Origin: Bradyrhizobium sp. 4
Lineage (GTDB): Bacteria; Pseudomonadota; Alphaproteobacteria; Rhizobiales; Xanthobacteraceae
Direction of reading: 5' to 3'
DNA: 64,000 nucleotides
Assembly: GCF_023100905.1 (NCBI RefSeq)
Contig: NZ_CP064686.1
Span: 3,534,001-3,598,000 of the forward strand
Part shown: in pieces, positions 7,777 to 15,120 of the stretch
How the letters are laid out: every line of letters begins with the position of its first letter
How positions within the stretch are numbered: position 1 is the first letter of the stretch
Program-made: the position numbers and the translations under genes
Notes under the pieces: model-generated
What the model was told of the DNA's origin: nothing
The model's database searches: none
Seen by the model: only the letters and a program-made list of their open reading frames with translations

Positions 7777-8463
7777 TCAGGGTGGTGACGCGACACCGGC
7801 AACATCCGCAAGCCGCTGTTGTGGCCAGCGTTTCAGCGCCGCGTGGCCAGCTTCCGTCAGCCCGTAGATTCCCCGCTCGGTGCGTTCGAACCAGCCATAC
7901 ACATTGTTAAGCATGATCTTGCCGGCATCGGGACAGCGTTCGCGCAATTCGCTCACCCTCCGCGGGCCTACCGCAAGCTCCGAGGCGCAGGCCAGCGCCT
8001 GCTGCCGATAGGCCGTCATGATCGGCGCGCGCGTGCTGCCGCCCAGCACCGGATCGCCCTGGCGGCGCTGATGCTCTGCGACGAGGCGCGAACGGACCTT
8101 CGGCTCGCGGCGTGGCGCTGCCGTCGGCGGCTTCACCAACACCTCGACCTGACCGCGGTCGGTCACCCCGAGCATGCCGAAGCCGAGGCGGCGACAGAGA
8201 TTGCGATAGCGCGCGTCGGTCTCGCGTCCCTTGCCGCGCACCGACATCTTTGCGGCAATCCAGACCTCGTCGCCGGCCGGTGCACGATCGACCGCCTGAA
8301 GGATTAGTTCGAGATTGAAGCTCAGCTTGAGCTCGCCGATCACGACTACCGGCGGATCGCCGGCGCTGAGGCCCACGAGATCGCAGCCGCCGATCTCGCC
8401 CTTGACCGTGAAGCCGAGCTCTTCGAGGAAGCGTTTGACAGGCAGATAGAGCGTGGTTTCCAA
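7777..8463 (-). CDS. DUF2161-type PD-(D/E)XK-like protein with C-terminal winged helix
   Basis: A 228-residue protein starting at TTG 8463, with GGAAG six bases upstream. Residues about 1-70 read LGFTVKGEIGGCDLVGL, then VVVIGELKLSFNLELILQAV. The Asp in GGCDLV and the Glu/Lys of GELKL make the PD-(D/E)XK nuclease-type core, as annotated for DUF2161 (putative phosphodiesterase) proteins. The C-terminal 70 residues (ELAVGPRRVSELRERCPDAG, FERTERGIYGLTEAGHAALK) form a winged-helix-like module. A DNA-acting role is inferred. No restriction or methylase partner is adjacent. Confidence 0.72.
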   Translation of the reverse strand: METTLYLPVKRFLEELGFTVKGEIGGCDLVGLSAGDPPVVVIGELKLSFNLELILQAVDRAPAGDEVWIAAKMSVRGKGRETDARYRNLCRRLGFGMLGVTDRGQVEVLVKPPTAAPRREPKVRSRLVAEHQRRQGDPVLGGSTRAPIMTAYRQQALACASELAVGPRRVSELRERCPDAGKIMLNNVYGWFERTERGIYGLTEAGHAALKRWPQQRLADVAGVASPP

Positions 8464-8652
8464 AGAAAGCTTCCGAGTGTCACGTCCGATCGGAGAATCA
8501 GTTGCGGCAGTTTAGCCCGGAACGGGCTCGGGGCTCTGCGCCATTTGATCGGGAACAGATGATCCGGCTGTTGGCGAGAAAATCGCACTCACCGGCGAGC
8601 AGAGCATCCGTTGCAAAGGCAACCTCCGGCTTTTGGTGCCGGATTGACGCCT

Positions 8653-8907
8653 TTAGCCTATGAGACGGTCGTAGTCTGCGTGCGAGCCGATCCAGAACCA
8701 GACGCAGGCTCCATCAGACTCGATAGCGAGGGCGCGATAACGTAGGCCGACTCTGGCGGACCAAAATCGTCCGACCCGTTTGAATTGAAGCGAGGGATGC
8801 GTTGGGTCGTTCTTCAGCAGCTTGAAATTGGCATCGGCGAGCCGCCGAACATTGACGGGCAATGCCTCATAAGCCTTCCAGAATCTCGTGGAAGCCGTGT
8901 GCTTCAC
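8653..8907 (-). CDS. ParE/RelE-like toxin of a type II toxin-antitoxin pair
   Basis: An 84-residue protein starting at GTG 8907, overlapping the stop of the upstream 65-residue gene in a GTGA junction. The fold signature FWKAYEALPVNVRRLADANF, THPSLQFKRVG, ARVGLRYRALAIE and WIGSHADYDRLI matches the RelE/ParE/HigB-like toxin superfamily. Members either cleave ribosome-bound mRNA or inhibit gyrase; which one cannot be told here. Translational coupling to an acidic partner supports the TA reading. Downstream to 8464 the sequence is non-coding. Confidence 0.75.
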   Translation of the reverse strand: MKHTASTRFWKAYEALPVNVRRLADANFKLLKNDPTHPSLQFKRVGRFWSARVGLRYRALAIESDGACVWFWIGSHADYDRLIG

Positions 8908-9101
8908 AAGTCGCGCGTTTGGGCGGCGCGATAATCGCTCAGCGCTTCCTCGGCAAATTGATCGAGCTTACCCGCCTTGATATCCTGCTCCAGGACCTGA
9001 TCGAAGCGTTCAGCGTCGAACTGCTCGAACCATGCACGAAACCGGGCCAATTCGTCAGGCGTAAGTCGCTCGACCGCTTGCTCGATATCTTCCGTTGTCA
9101 T
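8904..9101 (-). CDS. Putative antitoxin partner of the ParE/RelE-like toxin
   Basis: A 65-residue acidic protein (MTTEDIEQAVERLTPDELAR) that is almost entirely helical, with many Glu/Asp residues. It precedes the toxin gene, and the stop/start overlap is GTGA, giving tight translational coupling. No clear ribbon-helix-helix or HTH DNA-binding domain is visible, so it may belong to the small acidic antitoxins that carry only the toxin-wrapping region. The function is inferred from order, size and charge. Confidence 0.65.
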   Translation of the reverse strand: MTTEDIEQAVERLTPDELARFRAWFEQFDAERFDQVLEQDIKAGKLDQFAEEALSDYRAAQTRDL

Positions 9102-9154
9102 GGTTCGAATATAGCAATGCAGGAAGGTTTAGAAAAGATGGGCGGCAGTTGAAC

Positions 9155-9838
9155 CTACACCCGCCCGCCGACCGGGATCAGCGCGCCGGTGACGCCGCTG
9201 GCGGCATCGCTGGCGAGGAACAGGATGACTTCGGTGAGTTCCTGCGGTGTCACCCATTTGGCGAAGTCGGCTTTCGGCATGTCGGCGCGGTTCGCCTTGG
9301 TGTCGATGATCGAGGGCAGCACCGCGTTCACGGTCACCTTGCCTTTCCACTCGCTCGCCAGCGCCTCGGTGAGCCGATGGACGCCGGCTTTCGACGCCGC
9401 ATAGGGGCCCATGCCGGAGCCGGCCTGAAGCGCTCCCATGGCGCCGATATTGACGATGCGGCCGGTTGTGGACGCAGCCAGATGGGGCAGCGCCGCGTGC
9501 GAGGCGTTGAGCGCCGTCAGCAGGTTGAGCGCATGCATGCGCTGCCATGTCTTGATGTCGCCGTCGCCCACGGTCTCGAAGGCGAAGCCACCGGCGATGT
9601 TGATCAACACGTCGACTTTGCCAAAGTGTCTTGCCGCCGCCTCGACTGCCGTCTTTGCTTGTGCTGCGTCGGACAGATCGACGCCGCCGATCTCGATGCG
9701 CTCAGGCGTCGGGGAGATTTGCGATGGCGAATGGTCGATGCCGGCCACGCGCGCGCCGCGCGACTGCGCGGTCTCGGCGACGACTTTTCCAAGTGCGCCG
9801 AGTGCTCCGGTCACGATCAGAACCTTGCCTTGCATCAT
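9155..9838 (-). CDS. Short-chain dehydrogenase/reductase
   Basis: A 227-residue classical SDR. The N-terminal TGALGALGKVVAE is the TGxxxGxG NAD(P)-binding turn, VLINIAGG corresponds to the NNAG motif, and YAASKAGVHRLTEAL holds the YxxxK catalytic pair. The C-terminal LFLASDAASGVTGALIPVGG is the usual final strand. Asp after the second strand (IDHSPSQ) hints at NAD preference. Tandem ATG codons at 9838 and 9835 follow GGGAG, so either may start. The substrate is not predictable. It is followed, on the same strand, by an antitoxin gene 54 bp away. Confidence 0.9.
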   Translation of the reverse strand: MMQGKVLIVTGALGALGKVVAETAQSRGARVAGIDHSPSQISPTPERIEIGGVDLSDAAQAKTAVEAAARHFGKVDVLINIAGGFAFETVGDGDIKTWQRMHALNLLTALNASHAALPHLAASTTGRIVNIGAMGALQAGSGMGPYAASKAGVHRLTEALASEWKGKVTVNAVLPSIIDTKANRADMPKADFAKWVTPQELTEVILFLASDAASGVTGALIPVGGRV

Positions 9839-9875
9839 TGTTCTCCCGGCATGGCCGCTTAAGATTTATGGCCGC

Positions 9876-10619
9876 CTACGATTGCAAATAGCGCGCCTTC
9901 AGTGCGGTCCGCTCCGCTCTGCCGAGCTTGAGACCGTCGCGCAAGTAGGTTTCGAGATCGCCATACTCGCTACCGACGGCCTCGAAAGCAGCCGCAAGAT
10001 ACGAGGCCTCGACGGTGCCGATCGCGTCGAGAACATCGGCGGGAAGATCGGAGACATTTGATGCGTCGCGCTTGTAGTGCTGGTTGGTCAACAGGTAGTC
10101 CTCGGCAACGATTTCGTCGGCCACGCCGAGCGCATGCAGGATCAGCGCGCTGGCAAAGCCGGTGCGGTCCTTGCCGGCGGTGCAGTGAATGACGAGCGGC
10201 GCGCAGTCCTCCAGGAGATGTCCGAACAGGTTGCGGAAACTGGCCGTGTTGTGGCGGACGTAGTTGCGATAGGATTCGCGCATGAGTTCGAGCGCGACCG
10301 GCGCCGTCAGCCTGCCCCTGGCGAGCTCGGCGCGCAGCGCGGCCACGACCGTCGGCTCGATCGGCAGTGAATGCACGGCGATCTCGCTGACCACGCAGAC
10401 ACCCGCCGCGCGCTCCTCGACGCCACGAAAATCGAAGGCGCTCCGCACGCCCAGCGCGCGGACGATCTCGACATCGGCGGCAGTGAGCTGGCCGAGATGG
10501 TTGGAGCGGAAGATGTGCCGCCAGCGCGTGGTACGGCCATCTGCGGTCGGATAGCCGCCGAGGTCGCGAAAATTGCTGGCGCCTTGCAGGGCGAGATGGC
10601 GGGTAGGGGAGTCTTTCAT
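9876..10619 (-). CDS. Tyrosine-protein phosphatase of the Y_phosphatase3 type
   Basis: A 247-residue protein. The P-loop HCTAGKDRTGFASAL (CX5R) identifies the cysteine-based phosphatase fold, and the N-terminal ASNFRDLGGYPTADGRTTRW is the hallmark of the Y_phosphatase3/LipA-type family (MptpB relatives), which act on phosphotyrosine, phosphoserine or phosphoinositides. There is no signal peptide. It lies 37 bp upstream of the SDR gene on the same strand, so they may be cotranscribed. A shared terminator lies beyond its 5' end. Confidence 0.88.
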   Translation of the reverse strand: MKDSPTRHLALQGASNFRDLGGYPTADGRTTRWRHIFRSNHLGQLTAADVEIVRALGVRSAFDFRGVEERAAGVCVVSEIAVHSLPIEPTVVAALRAELARGRLTAPVALELMRESYRNYVRHNTASFRNLFGHLLEDCAPLVIHCTAGKDRTGFASALILHALGVADEIVAEDYLLTNQHYKRDASNVSDLPADVLDAIGTVEASYLAAAFEAVGSEYGDLETYLRDGLKLGRAERTALKARYLQS

Positions 10620-10697
10620 GGAGGTGTCTTGTCACGCATCTAAAGCGGTCGGTGACCGCCTGTGCGACCATATGGTCCCGCAATCCAGTCCGGAATC

Positions 10698-10733
10698 AAA
10701 AAGGGCCGAAACACCGTTGTTTCGACCCTTTTT
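10698..10733. terminator. Intrinsic hairpin with A and T flanks between divergent genes
   Basis: The arms AAAAAGGGCCGAAAC (10698-10712) and GTTTCGACCCTTTTT (10719-10733) pair with one mismatch around a short loop. The flanking A and T runs would make it a terminator for either strand. It lies between the end of the DUF2735 gene (which reads leftward into it) and the start of the phosphatase gene, so it most plausibly ends the DUF2735 transcript. Confidence 0.85.
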
Positions 10734-10786
10734 CGACTGACGCCGGGCATCGAGAGACCGCGGCGGTATTGAACCGAACGCAGGCA

Positions 10787-10990
10787 TCAGCGATCCCATT
10801 TCGGCTTGGCTTCATCGACTGCTTCCTGATGGTACCAGCTGCCGCTGCAAATCGTCTCGTTCACGGGGAGCGAGGCGTGGTTGGCGGGAAGGCGGGTCTC
10901 ACCGTTGCGGCGCCCCCCGAGAGCCGAGCGGCCCCCGACAGGGAATTGGTAGATCTGTGCAGATCCGTGACTCAGTCCATTGTTCATCAT
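10787..10990 (-). CDS. DUF2735 family protein next to glnII
   Basis: A 67-residue protein beginning at ATG 10990 with GGGAG eight bases upstream. The sequence SAQIYQFPVGGRSALGGRRN and the C-terminal CSGSWYHQEAVDEAKPKW are the recognisable DUF2735 pattern, a small alphaproteobacterial family usually found beside glutamine synthetase II. Its function is unknown. Here it points away from glnII, with 537 bp between them. The association suggests a role in nitrogen control or in GSII regulation, but that is inference from location only. Confidence 0.88.
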   Translation of the reverse strand: MMNNGLSHGSAQIYQFPVGGRSALGGRRNGETRLPANHASLPVNETICSGSWYHQEAVDEAKPKWDR

Positions 10991-11077
10991 TGCGGTATCT
11001 CCCGAGATCGCAGCGCTGGGCCTCCATGGTGCGCCCGACTCGTTGGCTTGTGGTTACTGGAATCTCCATATCGGCCG

Positions 11078-11093
11078 TGCATTCCGAAATGCA
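11078..11093. promoter_or_regulatory. 16-bp palindrome, possible regulator-binding site
   Basis: TGCATTCCGAAATGCA has 6-bp arms TGCATT/AATGCA around CCGA. It lies 88 bp upstream of the DUF2735 start and about 345 bp upstream of the glnII promoter. The TGCA ends recall NtrC half-sites, but spacing and core differ from the enteric consensus, so the binder is unassigned. Confidence 0.4.
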
Positions 11094-11424
11094 AAGTGCT
11101 GAAAAGGAAATCAGCCTTGGCCTATTTTGTAGGCAGACTGCATTCTGCTTCCTCTAAGGCAGCGCTCGGGTGGCTAACGCGTGGGCCGTTGCGAAGGTTG
11201 CGGGCGACGGGCGCAGACTTGGCGAATATTGCCGGACGTTGATGCGCGTTTAGCCGGCAACCTAGACCCGGGCCTGCCTGCTCCAGAATCGGGCGATTCC
11301 CGCGGGATTTTTGCGGTGCAGCTTCACGCAAAGGTGCGCCGCTATGACGCACGGCGCACTGGCCGATCCGCCGGGAGGGAGAGGGGGCCGGCCGCGGTGG
11401 AAAACCTCCCGCGCTGCGGCCTTT

Positions 11425-11440
11425 TGGCACGTTAAATGCT
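11425..11440 (+). promoter_or_regulatory. Sigma-54 (-24/-12) promoter of glnII
   Basis: TGGCACGTTAAATGCT closely matches the RpoN consensus TGGCACG-N4-TTGCW, with the invariant GG (11426-11427) and GC (11438-11439) exactly 10 bp apart. Transcription would begin near 11451, leaving a leader of about 77 bases. GlnII of rhizobia is classically an NtrC/sigma-54-dependent gene, which agrees. Confidence 0.92.
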
Positions 11441-11481
11441 TGGAAAGGGTCGGCCGATGTTGGCCGGGTAAACAATCGTGC

Positions 11482-11498
11482 GGGGGCCTTCGGCCCCC
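11482..11498 (+). other. Stable hairpin in the glnII 5' leader
   Basis: GGGGGCCTTCGGCCCCC folds as a perfect 7-bp G/C stem with a 3-base loop inside the predicted glnII leader, about 30 bases before the start codon. No T-run follows, so it is not a terminator. It could protect the 5' end or influence translation. Confidence 0.6.
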
Positions 11499-11527
11499 AC
11501 CTTTCGCATCATCTACAGAGAGGCTCA

Positions 11528-12562
11528 ATGACCAAGTATAAGCTCGAGTACATCTGGCTCGACGGATATACGCCGACTCCGAACTTGCGCGGCAAAACTC
11601 AGATCAAGGAATTCGCGTCGTTCCCGACGCTCGAGCAGCTTCCGCTCTGGGGCTTCGATGGCTCCTCCACCCAGCAGGCTGAAGGCCACAGCTCCGATTG
11701 CGTGCTGAAGCCGGTCGCGGTGTTCCCGGATGGCGCCCGCACCAACGGCGTGCTCGTGATGTGCGAAGTCATGATGCCCGACGGCAAGACCCCGCACTCG
11801 ACCAACAAGCGCGCCACCATTCTCGACGATTCCGGCGCCTGGTTCGGTTTCGAGCAGGAATACTTCTTCTACAAGGACGGCCGTCCGCTCGGCTTCCCGG
11901 CCTCCGGCTATCCGGCGCCGCAGGGTCCGTATTACACCGGCGTCGGCTTCTCGAACGTCGGCGACGTCGCCCGCAAGATCGTCGAAGAGCATCTCGACCT
12001 CTGCCTGGCTGCCGGCATCAACCATGAAGGCATCAACGCGGAAGTCGCGAAGGGCCAGTGGGAATTCCAGATCTTCGGCAAAGGCTCCAAGAAGGCCGCT
12101 GACGAAATGTGGATGGCCCGCTACCTGATGCTGCGCCTGACCGAGAAGTACGGCATCGACATCGAGTTCCACTGCAAGCCGCTCGGCGACACCGACTGGA
12201 ACGGCTCCGGCATGCACGCCAACTTCTCGACCGAGTATATGCGTACGGTCGGCGGCAAGGAGTACTTCGAGGCGCTGATGGCGGCCTTCGACAAGAACCT
12301 GATGGACCACATCGCCGTCTACGGCCCGGACAACGACAAGCGTCTGACCGGCAAGCACGAGACCGCGCCCTGGAACAAGTTCAGCTACGGCATTGCCGAT
12401 CGCGGTGCTTCCATCCGCGTGCCGCACTCCTTCGTCAACAACGGTTACAAGGGCTATCTGGAAGACCGTCGTCCGAATTCGCAGGGCGACCCATACCAGA
12501 TCGCTTCGCAGATCCTGAAGACGATCGCCTCCGTGCCGGCCGACAAGAAGGCGGCCGCCTAA
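11528..12562 (+). CDS. glnII: Glutamine synthetase type II
   Basis: A 344-residue eukaryote-type GSII, much shorter than the roughly 470-residue GSI. Family stretches include LPLWGFDGSSTQQAEG near the N-terminus, WFGFEQEYFF (metal-binding Glu), GQWEFQIFG (Glu), GSGMHANFSTEYMR (His/Asn active site), GKHETAPWNKFSYG and SIRVPHSFV (ATP and glutamate binding). It condenses ammonium and glutamate with ATP in the cytosol. In rhizobia it works alongside GSI and is induced under nitrogen limitation through NtrC and sigma-54. Here it has its own promoter, leader hairpin and terminator, so it is monocistronic. The C-terminal PADKKAAA tail is unremarkable. Confidence 0.98.
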   Translation: MTKYKLEYIWLDGYTPTPNLRGKTQIKEFASFPTLEQLPLWGFDGSSTQQAEGHSSDCVLKPVAVFPDGARTNGVLVMCEVMMPDGKTPHSTNKRATILDDSGAWFGFEQEYFFYKDGRPLGFPASGYPAPQGPYYTGVGFSNVGDVARKIVEEHLDLCLAAGINHEGINAEVAKGQWEFQIFGKGSKKAADEMWMARYLMLRLTEKYGIDIEFHCKPLGDTDWNGSGMHANFSTEYMRTVGGKEYFEALMAAFDKNLMDHIAVYGPDNDKRLTGKHETAPWNKFSYGIADRGASIRVPHSFVNNGYKGYLEDRRPNSQGDPYQIASQILKTIASVPADKKAAA

Positions 12563-12607
12563 GATCCTCCCGGCCCGGGCTGGGGGGCTGGCCCGGGTTG
12601 GACTTCG

Positions 12608-12641
12608 ATCCGCCGAAGCCGAAAGGCTTCGGCGGATTTTT
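12608..12641 (+). terminator. Rho-independent terminator of glnII
   Basis: A 13-bp perfect stem ATCCGCCGAAGCC / GGCTTCGGCGGAT with a GAAA loop and a following T-run. It ends 79 bases after the glnII stop codon. Confidence 0.95.
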
Positions 12642-12757
12642 CATTCCGATGACAGCCGTTGCGGAAGACTCCCCGGATATCATGGCGGGAAATTTGTCCA
12701 TCGTCGCCGAAAGCGGAGTAGAGTGCGCCTGGATGCGTGTAGGGCCGGGGACGGCTG

Positions 12758-13459
12758 GTGTTTGAAGGCTTCTACAAGGTGAGATTTCAGCTCGGCGACG
12801 GGGTCGGCCGAAGCGTGATGCATGCTGGCAACGGCAAGATGCTCGGCGGTAATTCGGCCTTCGCCCATATCGGCACCTACGCCAAGACCGAAGCCGGCGT
12901 CGACATCGTGATCAACACGGTCCGCCACAACCCCGATCCGACCTATCGCGCCATGGCGGGCACGGACGATGCGACCCTGCTGGCCAAGGGCTGGGCCGAC
13001 GGCGATCTCTATCGCTTCAAGGGCGAGCTCAAGGAGCTGCCCGGCGTACCCTTTCAGTCGTTGATGACGCCGATCACCGAAGACGAGATGCCGATCGCCG
13101 GCGGCGTCGGCGAGGCCGGCATCGCCGACGGGCTTTACTCGGTGCATCTGCGCATGCTCGACGGCGTCGACGGCGGTCTCACCGGCGTGATGCTGCTCAA
13201 CAAGGGCCGCATCCTCGGCGGCGACGCATCATTCTACTATCTCGGCAGCTACACCGCCGCCAACGGGCGCTGGAAGGGCCAGATCCTCAATCAGGAGCAC
13301 ACGCCGGCCAAGGACGATCCGATCTTCGGCGGCCACGAGGTCGGCATCGGCTTCTCCGGCACTTATGATGTCGAGGAGGCGGTCCTGGAGGCAACGGCGC
13401 TCGCCGGCAAGCGCAGCCTGCGCCTGACCGCCGCGCTCAAGCTGATGCACCGCGCCTGA
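12758..13459 (+). CDS. GrlR-like protein with internal duplication (copy 1)
   Basis: A 233-residue protein from GTG 12758. Two homologous halves are visible: GFYKVRFQLGDGVGRSVMH with MLGGNSAFAHIGTY near the N-terminus, and GLYSVHLRMLDGVDGGLTG with ILGGDASFYYLGSY from about residue 127. Each half has the G(L/F)Y-V...GGxSxFxYxGxY pattern of the GrlR fold, known from the negative regulator of type III secretion in enteric pathogens, which binds GrlA. No secretion genes lie nearby. It is closely related to the protein at 15909-16613; both end in a RSLRL-LKLM-RRA type tail. Next downstream, 18 bp away, is a ModA-like gene. The fold call is by motif; the function is unknown. Confidence 0.72.
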   Translation: MFEGFYKVRFQLGDGVGRSVMHAGNGKMLGGNSAFAHIGTYAKTEAGVDIVINTVRHNPDPTYRAMAGTDDATLLAKGWADGDLYRFKGELKELPGVPFQSLMTPITEDEMPIAGGVGEAGIADGLYSVHLRMLDGVDGGLTGVMLLNKGRILGGDASFYYLGSYTAANGRWKGQILNQEHTPAKDDPIFGGHEVGIGFSGTYDVEEAVLEATALAGKRSLRLTAALKLMHRA

Positions 13460-13477
13460 TCGCCACGGGAATCGCTG

Positions 13478-14161
13478 ATGGAAACAATTCGCATGCTTTC
13501 GACGCTCGGCCTGATGGGCGCGATGCGCAGCCTGTCCTCCGCGTACGAGGCCGCGACCGGCGTCCGCATCGACGCCGACTTCGCGCCGACTCTGGCGCTG
13601 CTCAAACGGTTGCGGGACGGCGAGGCCGCCGATCTCGTGATCCTCACCCGCGAAGGGCTCGACGAGATGATCGGCGAGGGCCGCGTCGTCTCAGGGAACG
13701 CAGCCGATCTCGCGCGCTCCTTCGTCGGCATCGCGGTGCGGGCAGGGCAAGCACATCCCGACATCGCCACGGAATCCGCGCTGCGCAATACGCTGCTGGC
13801 GGCGCGATCCGTGGCCTATTCGCGGCTGGGCGCGAGCGGCGTGTACTTCGCCCAGCTGGTCGTCCGGATGGGGATCGCGGCCCAGATCAATGCCAAGGCC
13901 ACCATCGTCGAGCAGGGCTTTACCGCAGAGCGGCTCGTGACCGGCGAAGCTGACCTCGCCGTGCAGCAGATCAGCGAGCTGAAGCAGGTCGAAGGCATCG
14001 AGGTGGTCGGCCCGGTCCCGCACGATCTGCAAACGCCGGCCGTGTTCTCCGCCGGCCGGATGGCCAACGCCAAACATGCCGAAGCCGCTGACCGGCTGCT
14101 GCGCTATCTGGCATCGCCCGAGGTCATTCCCGTGCTGCGCCAATCGGGGCTGGAGCCTTGA
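13478..14161 (+). CDS. ModA-like substrate-binding-domain protein lacking a signal peptide
   Basis: A 227-residue periplasmic-binding-protein fold: LSTLGLMGAMRSLSSAYEA, then ADLVILTREGLDEMIGEGRV, SVAYSRLGASGVYFAQLVVRMG, GEADLAVQQISELKQVEGIEVVG and RYLASPEVIPVLRQSGLEP. This is the molybdate-binding ModA/solute-binding family 1 pattern, but the protein begins directly with METIRMLSTLG and has no hydrophobic leader, so it should stay in the cytosol. It is 18 bp behind the GrlR-like gene and runs into the next gene. It could be a cytosolic anion sensor. No modB or modC is present. Confidence 0.75.
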   Translation: METIRMLSTLGLMGAMRSLSSAYEAATGVRIDADFAPTLALLKRLRDGEAADLVILTREGLDEMIGEGRVVSGNAADLARSFVGIAVRAGQAHPDIATESALRNTLLAARSVAYSRLGASGVYFAQLVVRMGIAAQINAKATIVEQGFTAERLVTGEADLAVQQISELKQVEGIEVVGPVPHDLQTPAVFSAGRMANAKHAEAADRLLRYLASPEVIPVLRQSGLEP

Positions 14162-14193
14162 ATTTGCCGAGGCCACGACGCAACCTGGCGTCC

Positions 14194-15015
14194 ATGCGGA
14201 CTTTCCTCGTTGCCATCCTCCTCACGCTTGCGGCGCCGTTGTCGGCGCATGCGCAATCGGCCGATCTCGTCCTGTGCGACCGGGTCGCCGCCGACCCCAG
14301 CGATCCCGACAAGCCGGCCGACATGAGGGGCGTGACGGAGATTGCGGCCTCCGACGTTGCGACCGCCATCAAGTTCTGCAAGCAGGCCGCGCCGTCATCG
14401 CGACGCGCGATGTTCGCGCTCGGCCGCGCCTATGCGGCCAACCGGCAGACGGCGGAAGCGATGGCAGCCTGGCGCAAGGCCGCCGACAAGGGATCGAGTG
14501 CGGCGATGGTCGAGCTCGGTGTGGCCTACGGCACCGGCTCCGGTGTCGCCAGGGATGAAGCGCAGGCGCGCAAATTGTTCGAGAAGGCGGCGCAGGCCGG
14601 CAATCCCCGCGGCATCAGCAATCTCGCCGCGCTCAGTGGTACCGGCGGTGCCGCGCCGGCCGATCCCGCACAGGCGCGCGCATTGCTCGGCAGGGCCGCC
14701 GAGACCAATGCCGAGGCGCAGTACCAGCTCGGCGTGATGCTCTCCGAAGGTACCGGCGGGGCGAAGGACGACGCCGCGGCGCGCGCGCTGTTCGAGAAGG
14801 CGGCCGCGCAAAACCATCCCGGCGCGCTGGAGCGGATGGGTGCCTTCGCACAGGAAGGCCGCGGCGGGCCAAAGGACAAGGACGCCGCGAAATCCTATTA
14901 CGAGCGCGCCGCAGCGCTCGGCGATGCGGATGCCAAGCAGGCGCTGGAGCGGCTGCGCTGTCCCTATGCGATCAAGGACAAGCAGGGCAAGCTCGTCACC
15001 ACGCTGTGCTTCTAA
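14194..15015 (+). CDS. Secreted Sel1-like (SLR/TPR-type) repeat protein
   Basis: A 273-residue protein. ATG 14194 is chosen because it begins a clean signal peptide (MRTFLVAILLTLAAPLSAHA, cleavage before QSAD). An upstream in-frame TTG 14158 overlaps the previous stop. After a Cys-containing N-terminal part there are about five SLR units of 36 residues, e.g. AMVELGVAYGTGSGVARDE followed by ARKLFEKAAQAGNPRGISNL, and AQYQLGVMLSEGTGGAKDD. Such proteins are periplasmic scaffolds. It is in line with the GrlR-like and ModA-like genes, so the three may form an operon. It ends at a palindromic element. Confidence 0.82.
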   Translation: MRTFLVAILLTLAAPLSAHAQSADLVLCDRVAADPSDPDKPADMRGVTEIAASDVATAIKFCKQAAPSSRRAMFALGRAYAANRQTAEAMAAWRKAADKGSSAAMVELGVAYGTGSGVARDEAQARKLFEKAAQAGNPRGISNLAALSGTGGAAPADPAQARALLGRAAETNAEAQYQLGVMLSEGTGGAKDDAAARALFEKAAAQNHPGALERMGAFAQEGRGGPKDKDAAKSYYERAAALGDADAKQALERLRCPYAIKDKQGKLVTTLCF

Positions 15016-15115
15016 AGCGCGTTGAACGCGCTTTGGATTTATTTGGGAGCATGATCTCTTCGGAAAACCGCTGCGCACTTTGCGCTAACGCGGCCCTGCG
15101 GGTCCGGATCATGCT
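15014..15115. repeat. Dispersed palindromic repeat, AGCATGATC-type
   Basis: Two nested dyads. AAAGCGCGTT/AACGCGCTTT (15014-15023, 15025-15034) overlaps the stop codon of the Sel1 gene, and AGCATGATC/GATCATGCT (15048-15056, 15107-15115) brackets a CGGAAAACCG-containing centre. I associate this AGCATGATC...CGGAAAACCG...GATCATGCT layout with multicopy Bradyrhizobium intergenic repeats. It sits between convergent genes and may act as a transcript end. Confidence 0.75.
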
Positions 15116-15120
15116 GTAGC

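Larger units (their letters stand above)
10991..11527. other. Divergent control region between DUF2735 and glnII
   Basis: 537 bp without a credible gene. It contains a 16-bp palindrome (11078-11093), the glnII -24/-12 promoter (11425-11440) and a leader hairpin (11482-11498). I looked for a clear NtrC dyad (GCAC-N7-GTGC type) and found only weak half-sites such as GGTGC at 11333-11337. Confidence 0.75.

Noticed and set aside
11311..11340. Possible NtrC dyad upstream of glnII
   Set aside because: Only a single GGTGC half-site is convincing; the partner at the right distance reads TTCAC.
11482..11498. Hairpin considered as an intrinsic terminator
   Set aside because: No T-run follows, and it lies inside the predicted leader of glnII between promoter and start codon.
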